Of a stretch of 17,325 bases of DNA, positions 1 to 6,495 are shown piece after piece. The translations under genes were made by a program, and so were the position numbers. The DNA comes from JAFAZJ01 sp050183765 (GTDB lineage Bacteria > Pseudomonadota > Alphaproteobacteria > Reyranellales > Reyranellaceae). The notes beneath the pieces are model-generated. The model searched no databases. It was not told the DNA's origin and was given only the letters and a program-made list of their open reading frames with translations. Where the stretch lies: the NCBI GenBank assembly GCA_050183765.1, contig JBFXAZ010000112.1:1-17325 (forward strand), in the 5' to 3' direction. Position 1 is the stretch's first letter. The number at the start of each line of letters is the position of its first letter.

Positions 1-21
1 AGCGAGTAGCGTAACAACCCC

Positions 22-166
22 TACCTTCCCCCGCTGGCGGGGGAAGGTGCCCGAAGGGCGGATGGGGGTGGCCGACATCGCGGTCACACTCGATCATCGG
101 CGTTGTCGCGCGAACCACCCCCATCCGGCGCTTCGCGCCACCTTCCCCCGCCGGCGGGGGAAGGTA
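22..166. repeat. Class A palindromic intergenic repeat, copy 1
   Basis: Composite palindrome made of two roughly 50-bp half-units facing each other across a 43-nt spacer (72-114). Each half has an outer hairpin of the ACCTTCCCCC / GGGGGAAGGT type (23-48 and 140-165), then a small GC hairpin, then a GGATGGGGGTGG arm (60-71) or its complement (115-126). The inner hairpins differ: GCCCGAAGGGC at 49-59 on the left and GGCGCTTCGCGCC at 127-139 on the right, so the element has a direction. The repeat ends 4 nt from the stop codon of the SDR gene. A second copy in the opposite orientation lies at 11919-12046. There is no T-tract, so a simple intrinsic terminator is unlikely. A REP/BIME-like element is the best description; its function is unknown. 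Confidence 0.85.
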
Positions 167-170
167 GAAA

Positions 171-962
171 CTACACCGCCGGGCTGGTGCCGCCGTCGAC
201 GTTGATGGCCACGCCGTTGATGTAGGAGCCGGCGTCGGACGCCAGGAAGCAGGCCATGTTGGCGAATTCCTGCGCCGTACCCATGCGGCCCAGCGGGATC
301 TTGCGGGCATCGGACATGCCCTGCAGGAACTGCTCGTAGGTCTTGCCCTGTCCGGCGCCGGCATCGTAGCGCCGACGCCACTGGTCGCTCTCGATCAGGC
401 CGACCAGCATCGCGTTGACCAGCACGTTGTGCGGCGCGCCCTCGTGCGACAAGGCCTTGGTCAGCGCCATGCCCGCCGCGCGCGACACGCTGGTCGGCGT
501 CGAGCTGGCCGTCGGCGCCTTGGCGCCGATGTTGAGCACGTTGATGATGCGCCCCCACTTGCGCTCCTTCATGCCGGGCAGCGCCAGGCGGCACAGGCGG
601 ATCGCCGGCCAGATCTTGACGTTGAAATCGGCCTCCCACTCGGCGTCGGTGACGCTCTCGAACGGCTTGGCGGCCGAGGAGCCGGCGTTGTTGACCAGGA
701 TGTCGACCTTGCCGAAATCGCGCACGACCTGCGCCCAGGCGCCTTCGAGATCCTGGCGATTGCTGACGTCGCAGCTATAGCCCTCGACCTTGGTGCCGGC
801 CGCTTTCGTGATCGCGGCCTTGGCCTCGGCGAGCTTCTCGGGCCGCCGCGCCAGCAGCGCCACGCTGGCCCCCGATTTGGCGAAGGTCTCGGCCATGGCG
901 CGACCCAGGCCCATGCTGGCGCCGGTGATCACCGCCACGCGCCCGTCCATCCGGCATTCCAT
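171..962 (-). CDS. SDR-family oxidoreductase with substituted catalytic triad
   Basis: The 263-aa product has a classical short-chain dehydrogenase/reductase fold. The cofactor motif TGASMGLG is near residues 14-21, NNAG lies mid-domain, and the C-terminal ends with NVDGG, as in FabG-like enzymes. The triad is not canonical. Counting from the alignment landmarks NVLNIGAKAP and PTSVSRAAG, the positions of Ser, Tyr and Lys hold Asn, Thr and Arg (T-S-V-S-R in place of YxxxK). I checked this on the DNA around 481-540. Reductase activity by the usual Tyr-Lys mechanism is therefore doubtful; the protein could be an SDR with altered chemistry or a binding protein. The start at 962 is chosen because GGGAGAGAG lies just upstream and the SDR domain starts almost at once; ATG at 950 is an alternative. 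It is divergent from the glucose dehydrogenase-like gene (112-nt gap). Substrate unknown. Confidence 0.9.
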   Translation of the reverse strand: MECRMDGRVAVITGASMGLGRAMAETFAKSGASVALLARRPEKLAEAKAAITKAAGTKVEGYSCDVSNRQDLEGAWAQVVRDFGKVDILVNNAGSSAAKPFESVTDAEWEADFNVKIWPAIRLCRLALPGMKERKWGRIINVLNIGAKAPTASSTPTSVSRAAGMALTKALSHEGAPHNVLVNAMLVGLIESDQWRRRYDAGAGQGKTYEQFLQGMSDARKIPLGRMGTAQEFANMACFLASDAGSYINGVAINVDGGTSPAV

Positions 963-1074
963 CGTCTCTCTCCCGTCGTGGATTTGCGGGCAGACCCTAG
1001 CGCGTCGTTTGGGCGCGCGGAACCGGGCTCGTGGCGCACCCGTTTTTCGTGCGAGCACAATCCGGCGGCGCGCC

Positions 1075-2130
1075 ATGAAAGCCATCACTGTCCAACCCGG
1101 CACCGCGAACTCCGTCCGTCTCGACGAACGACCCGAACCCTACGGCAGCGAGCACGACCTGCTGGTGCAGGCCATGGCACTGGGCGTCTGCGGCACGGAC
1201 CGCGAAATCATCGACGGCACCTATGGTTGGCCGCGTGCGCGAGACGAGCGGCTGGTGCTGGGGCACGAGTCGCTCGGCCGGATCATCGAGGCGCCGCCGG
1301 GCTCGAGATTCGCCACCGGCGACCTCGTGGTCGGCATCGTGCGGCGGCCGGATCCGCTGCCCTGCGCGGCATGTGCCGCGGGCGAATGGGATATGTGCCG
1401 CAACGGACGCTACACCGAGCGCGGCATCAAGGCGCTCGACGGCTATGGCGCGGAGCGATTCACGCTCAAGCCCGACTACGCGGTGAAGGTCTCGCCGCAA
1501 CTGGGCGTGCTGGGCGTGCTGCTCGAGCCGGCAAGCGTGGTCGCCAAGGCGTGGGACCATATCGAGGGAGTTGGTGCACGCGCGCGCTCGTGGCGGCCGG
1601 CGACCGCGCTGGTCACGGGCGCCGGCCCCGTCGGCCTGCTGGCGGCGATGATGGCGGCGCAGCGCGGTCTCGACATCCATGTCCTCGACCGGCCCAACGC
1701 CGGCGCCAAGCCCGAGCTCGTGCGCGCCCTGGGCGGTACCTACCACCACGGCGACCTGCCGGACGGGCTGCATCCCGACGTGATCCTCGAATGCACCGGC
1801 GCGCATCAGCTTGTGCTTGACGCCATGATGCGCGTCGCCATCGACGGCATCGTCTGCCTTGTCGGCGTCTCGGCCGCCGGCCAGCTCCAATCCTTCGATG
1901 TCGGCGCCTTCAACCGCCGGACGGTCTTGCACAACGCCGTGGTATTCGGCTCGGTCAACGCCAATCGCCGGCACTACGAGTTGGGGGCCGCGGCGCTCGC
2001 GGCGGCGGACCCGCGCTGGCTTGCCCGCCTGATCACCCGACGCGTGCCGTTGAACCGCTGGCACGAAGCCTTCGAGCGCCGCACCGGCGACATCAAGGTC
2101 ATCGTCGAGTTCGAGGATTCGCCCTCATGA
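1075..2130 (+). CDS. Zinc-type glucose 1-dehydrogenase-like alcohol dehydrogenase
   Basis: The 351-aa medium-chain dehydrogenase resembles the glucose 1-dehydrogenase branch, which oxidises an aldose with NAD(P)+ to the lactone. Visible residues are GVCGTD (Cys39), GHE (His64, Glu65) and LLEPASVV (Glu151) as catalytic zinc ligands or neighbours. Cys97, Cys100 and Cys108 form a partial structural-zinc lobe, one Cys fewer than usual. The Rossmann motif GAGPVG is at 182-187. The segment FGSVNANRRHYE in the C-terminal domain is typical of the Gdh family and is the main reason for choosing it over other zinc dehydrogenases. No clear ribosome binding site precedes the ATG, and the upstream in-frame sequence is antisense to the SDR gene, so ATG 1075 is preferred. 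The stop overlaps the next start (ATGA). The sugar substrate is inferred only from family. Confidence 0.88.
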   Translation: MKAITVQPGTANSVRLDERPEPYGSEHDLLVQAMALGVCGTDREIIDGTYGWPRARDERLVLGHESLGRIIEAPPGSRFATGDLVVGIVRRPDPLPCAACAAGEWDMCRNGRYTERGIKALDGYGAERFTLKPDYAVKVSPQLGVLGVLLEPASVVAKAWDHIEGVGARARSWRPATALVTGAGPVGLLAAMMAAQRGLDIHVLDRPNAGAKPELVRALGGTYHHGDLPDGLHPDVILECTGAHQLVLDAMMRVAIDGIVCLVGVSAAGQLQSFDVGAFNRRTVLHNAVVFGSVNANRRHYELGAAALAAADPRWLARLITRRVPLNRWHEAFERRTGDIKVIVEFEDSPS

Positions 2131-2516
2131 GCGCGCCGCTCGATTGCCATGGCCCGAGGACCGGAGTCCTGCCGCGCGCCATGGCGCTCGCCATCGCTCT
2201 CGCAACACTGGTCGGCGCCGCCGCCCATGCGACGTGGCCCATCCCCGAGCAGGCCTGCGCCAAGCTCTGGACCAAGGCCGACGCCAATCGCGACGGCGTG
2301 GTCATGGGTGCGGAAGCCAAGCCATATCTTGCCGCCGCTCGCCACGACGGTCGGGTCGTTCCCGACGATGGCCGCATCGGTCGGGTGACGTTCATGGAGC
2401 AGTGCCGTGTCGGCGTCTATGCCCGGCCGCCGCACAAGGACGGCGCGTCGCCGAAGCCGGCCGAGGCTTCCAGACCAGACGTGAAGCCGCTGCCGCGACC
2501 GTGGGGATTGCCCTGA
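2127..2516 (+). CDS. Small exported EF-hand protein
   Basis: The 129-aa product has a hydrophobic stretch at about residues 18-35 (ALAIALATLVGAAAHA) that looks like a Sec signal peptide, with possible cleavage after AHA35. It is followed by one complete EF-hand loop, DANRDGVVMGAE (residues 52-63), with Asp1, Asn3, Asp5, Gly6 and Glu12 in place, so calcium binding in the periplasm is likely. Cys44 and Cys93 could form a disulfide. The tail is Pro/Lys-rich and probably disordered. The start overlaps the stop of the upstream dehydrogenase (ATGA), which suggests translational coupling; an alternative start is ATG 2181, which would remove the N-terminal extension before the signal. The functional link to the dehydrogenase is unknown. 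No named family recognised beyond EF-hand. Confidence 0.75.
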   Translation: MSAPLDCHGPRTGVLPRAMALAIALATLVGAAAHATWPIPEQACAKLWTKADANRDGVVMGAEAKPYLAAARHDGRVVPDDGRIGRVTFMEQCRVGVYARPPHKDGASPKPAEASRPDVKPLPRPWGLP

Positions 2517-2530
2517 GCGCCGCGCTCAGG
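2512..2530. terminator. Hairpin shared by two convergent stop codons
   Basis: CCTGAGCG (2512-2519) and CGCTCAGG (2523-2530) pair perfectly over 8 bp with a 3-nt loop. The TGA stops of the EF-hand gene (2514-2516) and of the dioxygenase gene (2526-2528, complement) both lie in the stem. It is a plausible bidirectional transcription end, but no T-tract follows on either side. Confidence 0.4.
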
Positions 2531-3425
2531 CGACCAGGCGGATGCCCTCGCGCTCGATCGTGGTGAGCTCGTCCGACACCGTGGTGCGCTGGACGTTGCG
2601 CTTGTACTTCAGATCGTCGAACGGCCGGCCGCGATGCATGGTGCAGCGGTCGTCCCACATCACCAGGTCGTTGACCCGCCAGCGATGCGTGTAGACGAAC
2701 TGGCGCTGGGTGGCGTGCGCGATCAGCTCGGCGAGCAGCTTGCGCCCCTCCTCCAGCGGCCAGCCGATGATGTGGTCAGCGTGCGAGGCGATGTAGAGCG
2801 TGCGCCGCTTCGAGCCCGGGTGCGTGCGCACCACGACCTGCGGCACCGGCGGCAGCTGCTCGCGCTCCTCCGGTGAGAAATTGGTGAAGCCGGTCTTGGC
2901 GCGCGAGCAGAAGATCGAATGCTCGGCCACCAGCCCCTCGAGCTTGCGCTTCATGTCCTCGGGCAGCGCGTCGTAGGCGGCACGCAGATCGGCGAACTCG
3001 GTGCAGCCGCCATAGGGCGGCACCGAGCGCGCATACAGCAGCGACGCGCGCGCCGGCACGCGCTTGAACGAGCTGTCGGTGTGCCAGAGCTGGTTGCCGA
3101 GGTTGTACATGCGGCGCCGGTCGTCAGCGCCGAGGATCTCGTTGTTCTCGTCGAGATTGGAGACTTCGGCCAGCTCGGATCGCGGCAGGCGGGACTTGGT
3201 GTCCCGGCGGATGGCCGTGACGCTGCTCTCCAGCGGCCCGAACAGCTGGCTGAAATCGATCTGCTGCTGGTCGGTCAATTCCTGCTCGACGAAGACCAGC
3301 ACCGAGAAGCGGTTGAAGGCGTCCTCGATGACCTCGAAATGTCCCTCGTCGAGCGGCCGGCGCAGGTCGATGCCGGCGATCTCGGCGCCAAAACCCGGCG
3401 TGAGCGGGCTGACGACGACGGTCAT
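2526..3425 (-). CDS. TfdA/TauD-family Fe(II)/2-oxoglutarate dioxygenase
   Basis: The 299-aa product is a non-heme iron dioxygenase that couples oxidative decarboxylation of 2-oxoglutarate to substrate hydroxylation. The facial triad is visible: WHTDSSF (His115, Asp117) and the distal MHRGRPFD (His264). Arg276 and/or Arg280 in KRNVQRTTV are placed to bind the 2-oxoglutarate carboxylate. Segments such as GGCTEFADLRAAYDALP, ATQRQFVYTHRW and DLVMWDDR strongly recall TfdA, the 2,4-dichlorophenoxyacetate dioxygenase, more than TauD. Length is normal for the family. The start has a strong GGAGG five bases upstream. Convergent with the EF-hand gene, 9 nt between stops; a 75-aa gene lies upstream on the same strand. 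TfdA-like proteins are common in soil bacteria with no herbicide history, so the real substrate is open. Confidence 0.92.
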   Translation of the reverse strand: MTVVVSPLTPGFGAEIAGIDLRRPLDEGHFEVIEDAFNRFSVLVFVEQELTDQQQIDFSQLFGPLESSVTAIRRDTKSRLPRSELAEVSNLDENNEILGADDRRRMYNLGNQLWHTDSSFKRVPARASLLYARSVPPYGGCTEFADLRAAYDALPEDMKRKLEGLVAEHSIFCSRAKTGFTNFSPEEREQLPPVPQVVVRTHPGSKRRTLYIASHADHIIGWPLEEGRKLLAELIAHATQRQFVYTHRWRVNDLVMWDDRCTMHRGRPFDDLKYKRNVQRTTVSDELTTIEREGIRLVA

Positions 3426-3497
3426 GAATTCCTCCGCAAGCGTCTTGCTTTGCCGGAGATTTTACGCCCGGCGACCGCGACCGGCAACGCGCACGCG

Positions 3498-3725
3498 TCA
3501 GATCGGCTTGGGTGGCGGCCCGCCGAAGATCGGGCCGTCGTAGAGCGCCTCGCCCTCCTCGCCGGCTTCGCGCTCGAAGGTCTCGGCGTCTTGCGCCCGG
3601 CAGCCGATGGACGCGACCGCGATCATGCAGTCGAGCCCGCCCTCGGTGCGCCCGCGCCACAGCCAGCACTCGGTGCCGTCGGCGGTCATCACCTTCTGGT
3701 TGGTGGCTTCGATCGTGATCCTCAT
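3498..3725 (-). CDS. Conserved-looking small protein of unknown function
   Basis: A 75-aa protein beginning MRITIEATNQ, then a compact beta-rich-looking N-terminal half with Trp21, Trp23, Cys20, Cys33 and Cys42, then an acidic stretch (ETFEREAGEEGEALYDG) and a proline-rich end (GGPPPKPI). No signal peptide or membrane segment. ATG 3725 is chosen because the frame upstream crosses the divergent gene; an extended start at 3911 would overlap that gene by about 90 nt. Same strand as the dioxygenase gene, 72 nt upstream of it, so they may share a transcript. Family not recognised. Confidence 0.6.
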   Translation of the reverse strand: MRITIEATNQKVMTADGTECWLWRGRTEGGLDCMIAVASIGCRAQDAETFEREAGEEGEALYDGPIFGGPPPKPI

Positions 3726-3752
3726 GACGCGACAACGCGCCAATCCGGTCGC

Positions 3753-3766
3753 GGTGCCGCGGCACC
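3753..3766. promoter_or_regulatory. Perfect 14-bp palindrome between divergent small genes
   Basis: GGTGCCGCGGCACC is its own reverse complement and sits in the middle of the 93-nt gap between the 75-aa gene (minus) and the 83-aa gene (plus). It could be an operator for both, but GC-rich palindromes also arise by chance and no -10/-35 pair is convincing here. Confidence 0.3.
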
Positions 3767-3818
3767 AACCCGGCGTCCCGACGTTTGCAGACCAGACGCC
3801 AGATCGCAGGAGGGCATC

Positions 3819-4070
3819 ATGCCGGCGAAAAGCGAACCGAGCCGCAAAGGTGTCGAACATGTGGCGACGACCCCCGACATGGGCGCCGGGCAGCAGGGCC
3901 AGAACTATCATCGCGACAAGCTCCGTCGTCAGGACGAGGCTGACAAGACGCCCTCGACCAAGCCTGCGCCCAAGCCCGCCCCCAGGCCGCCGACGCCCGG
4001 CCCGGATCCGATCTCGGGCGGCCAGTACGAGCGCGGCACCGGCGGCGGTACCCGACCCGACAAGCAGTGA
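3819..4070 (+). CDS. Small disordered Pro/Lys-rich protein of unknown function
   Basis: An 83-aa hydrophilic protein starting MPAKSEPSRKG. It contains charged segments (YHRDKLRRQDEADK), a Pro-Lys-Ala run (TKPAPKPAPRPPTPGPD) and a Gly-rich C-terminus (GGQYERGTGGGTRPDKQ). No hydrophobic core, signal or membrane helix is visible, so it is probably intrinsically disordered. A strong AGGAGGG eight to ten bases before the ATG (near 3808-3814) supports translation and fixes the start. Convergent with ppa, 21 nt between the stops. No family recognised; it may be a stress-related or nucleic-acid-associated small protein, but nothing shows this. Confidence 0.6.
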   Translation: MPAKSEPSRKGVEHVATTPDMGAGQQGQNYHRDKLRRQDEADKTPSTKPAPKPAPRPPTPGPDPISGGQYERGTGGGTRPDKQ

Positions 4071-4091
4071 CGCGCGGCCTCGCGGGGCCCT

Positions 4092-4622
4092 TCAGCCCTG
4101 CTTCGCCCGCTCGATGCCCTCGACGATCATCTGCGCCGCCTTCTCGGCGTCGCCCCAGCCCAGGGTGCGGGCCCATTTGCCGGGCTCGAGGTCCTTGTAG
4201 TGCTGGAAGAAATGGGCGACCTGCTGGGTCAGGATCGCCGGCAGCTCGTCGTAGTTCTTCACGCCGGTGTAGAACGGGTGGAGCGAGTCCACGGGCACGG
4301 CGATGATCTTCTCGTCGCTGCCGGCGTTGTCCTCCATCAGCAGCACGCCCACCGGCCGGCAGCGGATCACCGCGCCCGGCACCACGGGCGTCTGGCCCAC
4401 GACCACGACATCGACCGGATCGCCGTCGCCCGAGAGCGTGTGCGGGATGAAGCCGTAATTGCCGGGATAGAACATCGCGGTGTGCAGGAAGCGGTCGACG
4501 AACATCGCGCCGGATGCCTTGTCGAGCTCGTACTTCACCGGCTCGCCGCCCTGCGGCACCTCGATCAGCGCGTTGACGTCCCAGGGCGGGTTGCGGCCGA
4601 TGGGGATCTTCGACAGGTCCAT
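4092..4622 (-). CDS. ppa: Inorganic pyrophosphatase
   Basis: A 176-aa cytosolic family I pyrophosphatase, which hydrolyses PPi to two phosphates and pulls biosynthetic reactions forward. The signature DGDPVDVVV is at residues 66-74, giving Asp66, Asp68 and Asp71, equivalent to the metal-binding D65/D67/D70 of the E. coli enzyme. KYELDK (30-35), RFL (44-46) and YGFIP (56-60) also match active-site segments. Length is typical. A GGAGC lies shortly before the ATG. A class B palindromic repeat fills the space between this gene and the antiporter gene upstream on the same strand and ends 18 nt before the start codon, so any read-through transcript would carry this hairpin in the ppa leader. Confidence 0.97.
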   Translation of the reverse strand: MDLSKIPIGRNPPWDVNALIEVPQGGEPVKYELDKASGAMFVDRFLHTAMFYPGNYGFIPHTLSGDGDPVDVVVVGQTPVVPGAVIRCRPVGVLLMEDNAGSDEKIIAVPVDSLHPFYTGVKNYDELPAILTQQVAHFFQHYKDLEPGKWARTLGWGDAEKAAQMIVEGIERAKQG

Positions 4623-4640
4623 GGTGGTGCTCCGATGGTT

Positions 4641-4728
4641 CTGTCATCCTCGGGGCCGTCCGCGGCCCCTGTAGCGCAGCGAGGGATCTAGATCTGCCCT
4701 GGATTCCTCGCTGCGCTCGGAATGACAG
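4641..4728. repeat. Class B palindromic repeat, complex copy
   Basis: Outer arms CTGTCAT (4641-4647) and ATGACAG (4722-4728) enclose several nested pairings. These are GGGGCC/GGCCCC (4652-4657 with 4664-4669), AGCGCAGCGAGG paired with CCTCGCTGCGCT (about 4673-4684 with 4706-4717), and a central 10-bp palindrome GATCTAGATC (4685-4694). The right end shares its sequence with the 27-bp arms of the perfect copy at 16615-16678, which defines the family. It spans the gap between the antiporter stop (4731-4733) and the ppa leader. Confidence 0.8.
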
Positions 4729-4730
4729 CG

Positions 4731-6452
4731 TTAGTGCGGCGCCGAGGGGCGGTTCATGTCGGCCATGGCGCGGGCACGCGCGCGGGCGCGGCCGCTCGCC
4801 ATCTGGTCGTACATGGCCAGCGCGATCTCGCGCTCGCCCATGACGATGGCGTGCGCGCCGCATTCGCGCAGATGCTCGATCTCGGCGTCGGAATGGGCGC
4901 GCGCGACGATCTCCAGGTCGGGATTGAGCGCCCGGGCCTTCACCACGATCTGGCCGGCATCGAAGCCGTTGGGGATGGCGACGAAGAGATGCCGGGCGCC
5001 CGGGATGTTGGCGGCGGCCAGCACCTTGGGCATCTGCGCGTCGCCCAGGATCACCTCGATGCCGAACAGGCGCGCGGATTCGACGTAGTCGCGACGTTCC
5101 TCGATCGCCAGCATCTCGACACCGTCCTTGCGCAGCGCCTCGGCGATCACGCTGCCGACGCGGCCGAAGCCAATGATCACCGAATGATCCGTCAGCGCCG
5201 TCGTCGGCGGATCGTCATCGTCGCCGGATGCCGGCGCCACCGGCTGCGGCCGCGAGCGCGCGCGCAGGCGGTCGAGGGCGACGAAGAACAGCGGGTTGAC
5301 CAGGATCGACAGGATGGCGCCGGCGAGGACCAGGTCCTGCGCCGCCTTGGGCATCAGGCCGAGCGCCAGGCCGACGCCGGCCAGGATGAAGGAGAACTCG
5401 CCGATCTGCGCCAGGCTGGCGGAGATGGTGAGCGCCGTGCCGCGCGACAGCCTGAAGGCGCGCACGATGGCGAAGGCGGCCGCCGACTTGCCGGCGGTGA
5501 TGATCAGCAGGGTCGCCAGCACCGCCAGCGGCTGCTGCACCAGGATCGCCGGGTCGAACAGCATGCCCACCGAGACGAAGAACAGCACGGCGAAGGCGTC
5601 GCGCAGCGGCAGGGTCTCGCTCGCAGCCTGGTGGCTGAGCTCGGACTCGCTCAGCACCATGCCGGCGAAGAAGGCGCCCAGCGCGAAGGAGACGTCGAAC
5701 AGCGCCGCGGCGCCGAAGGCCACGCCCAGCGCGATGGCCAGCACCGCCACCCGGAACAGCTCGCGCGAGCCGCTGAGCGATACGCGGTGCAGCAGCCAGG
5801 GAATGATGCGCTGGCCGACCAGCAGCATCAGCGCGATGAACACCGCGACCTTGCCGATGGTGAAGGCCAGCGCCAGCAGCACGTTCCAGATCCGCACGCC
5901 GATGCCCGACTCGGCCCCGGCGCTGCCGAAGGCATGCGCCAGCGCCGGCAGCAGCACCAGCGCCAGCACCATCACCATGTCCTCGACGATCAGCCAGCCG
6001 ACGGCGATGCGACCGCGCTCGGTCTGCATCATGCGGCGCTCCTCGAAGGCGCGCAGCAGCACCACGGTGCTGGCCACCGACAGCGACAGGCCGAAGACCA
6101 GGCCGGCGATCACGCCCCAGCCCATCGCCAGCGACAGCACCAGGCCCAGCAAGGTGGCGCAGGCGATCTGGCTCAGCGCGCCGGGGATGGCGACGCGCTT
6201 CACCGCCAGCAGATCCTTGAGCGAGAAATGCAGGCCGACGCCGAACATCAGCAGGATGACGCCGATCTCGGCCAGCTCGGCCGCCAGGTGCTGGTCGGCG
6301 ACGAAGCCCGGCGTGAACGGGCCGACGACGATGCCGGCCAGCAGATAGCCCACCAGCGGCGACAGGCGCAGCCGGTTGGCCAGCGCCCCCAGCAGGAAGG
6401 CGATGCCGATACCAGCGACGATGGTCGCGATCAGGGGCGTGTGATGCGGCAT
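4731..6452 (-). CDS. YbaL/KefB-type monovalent cation:proton antiporter (CPA2)
   Basis: A 573-aa inner-membrane protein. Residues 1-395 hold about 12 hydrophobic segments of the Na+/H+ exchanger fold, with CPA2 features: LSPLVGYLLAGIVVGPFTPG near 30-50, VASTVVLLRAFEE near 126-138 and SLAQIGEFSFIL near 346-357. A linker rich in Asp (410-414) leads to a C-terminal RCK/TrkA-N domain from about 423, with the nucleotide motif GFGRVG at 428-433. The tail has an Arg-Ala run. The domain order matches YbaL and KefB/C, which exchange K+ (or Na+) for H+ under nucleotide or redox control. Start ATG 6452 places the first helix at residues 8-26. Divergent from the flavoprotein gene by 43 nt. Ion preference cannot be read from sequence. 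Confidence 0.92.
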   Translation of the reverse strand: MPHHTPLIATIVAGIGIAFLLGALANRLRLSPLVGYLLAGIVVGPFTPGFVADQHLAAELAEIGVILLMFGVGLHFSLKDLLAVKRVAIPGALSQIACATLLGLVLSLAMGWGVIAGLVFGLSLSVASTVVLLRAFEERRMMQTERGRIAVGWLIVEDMVMVLALVLLPALAHAFGSAGAESGIGVRIWNVLLALAFTIGKVAVFIALMLLVGQRIIPWLLHRVSLSGSRELFRVAVLAIALGVAFGAAALFDVSFALGAFFAGMVLSESELSHQAASETLPLRDAFAVLFFVSVGMLFDPAILVQQPLAVLATLLIITAGKSAAAFAIVRAFRLSRGTALTISASLAQIGEFSFILAGVGLALGLMPKAAQDLVLAGAILSILVNPLFFVALDRLRARSRPQPVAPASGDDDDPPTTALTDHSVIIGFGRVGSVIAEALRKDGVEMLAIEERRDYVESARLFGIEVILGDAQMPKVLAAANIPGARHLFVAIPNGFDAGQIVVKARALNPDLEIVARAHSDAEIEHLRECGAHAIVMGEREIALAMYDQMASGRARARARAMADMNRPSAPH

Positions 6453-6474
6453 GCTCGTGGTGATCCCCGCCCCG

Positions 6475-6482
6475 GTTATACC
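6475..6482. promoter_or_regulatory. Candidate shared -10 region of divergent promoters
   Basis: The AT-rich GGTTATACCG stands out in the 43-nt gap. Read on the minus strand it gives TATAAC (6480-6475), well placed for antiporter transcription. Read on the plus strand it gives TATACC (6477-6482), which would place a start about 7-8 nt before the flavoprotein ATG. No good -35 is visible on either side. Confidence 0.3.
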
Positions 6483-6495
6483 GTAGTGTCGGCGC

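Noticed and set aside
22..166. Class A repeat as a CRISPR array or as a rho-independent terminator
   Set aside because: There are only two facing half-units with no regularly spaced direct repeats, and no T-tract follows the stems.
4071..4091. GGCC/GGCC pairing between the 83-aa gene and ppa as a terminator
   Set aside because: The stem is only 4-5 bp with no T-run, too weak to call in this base composition.
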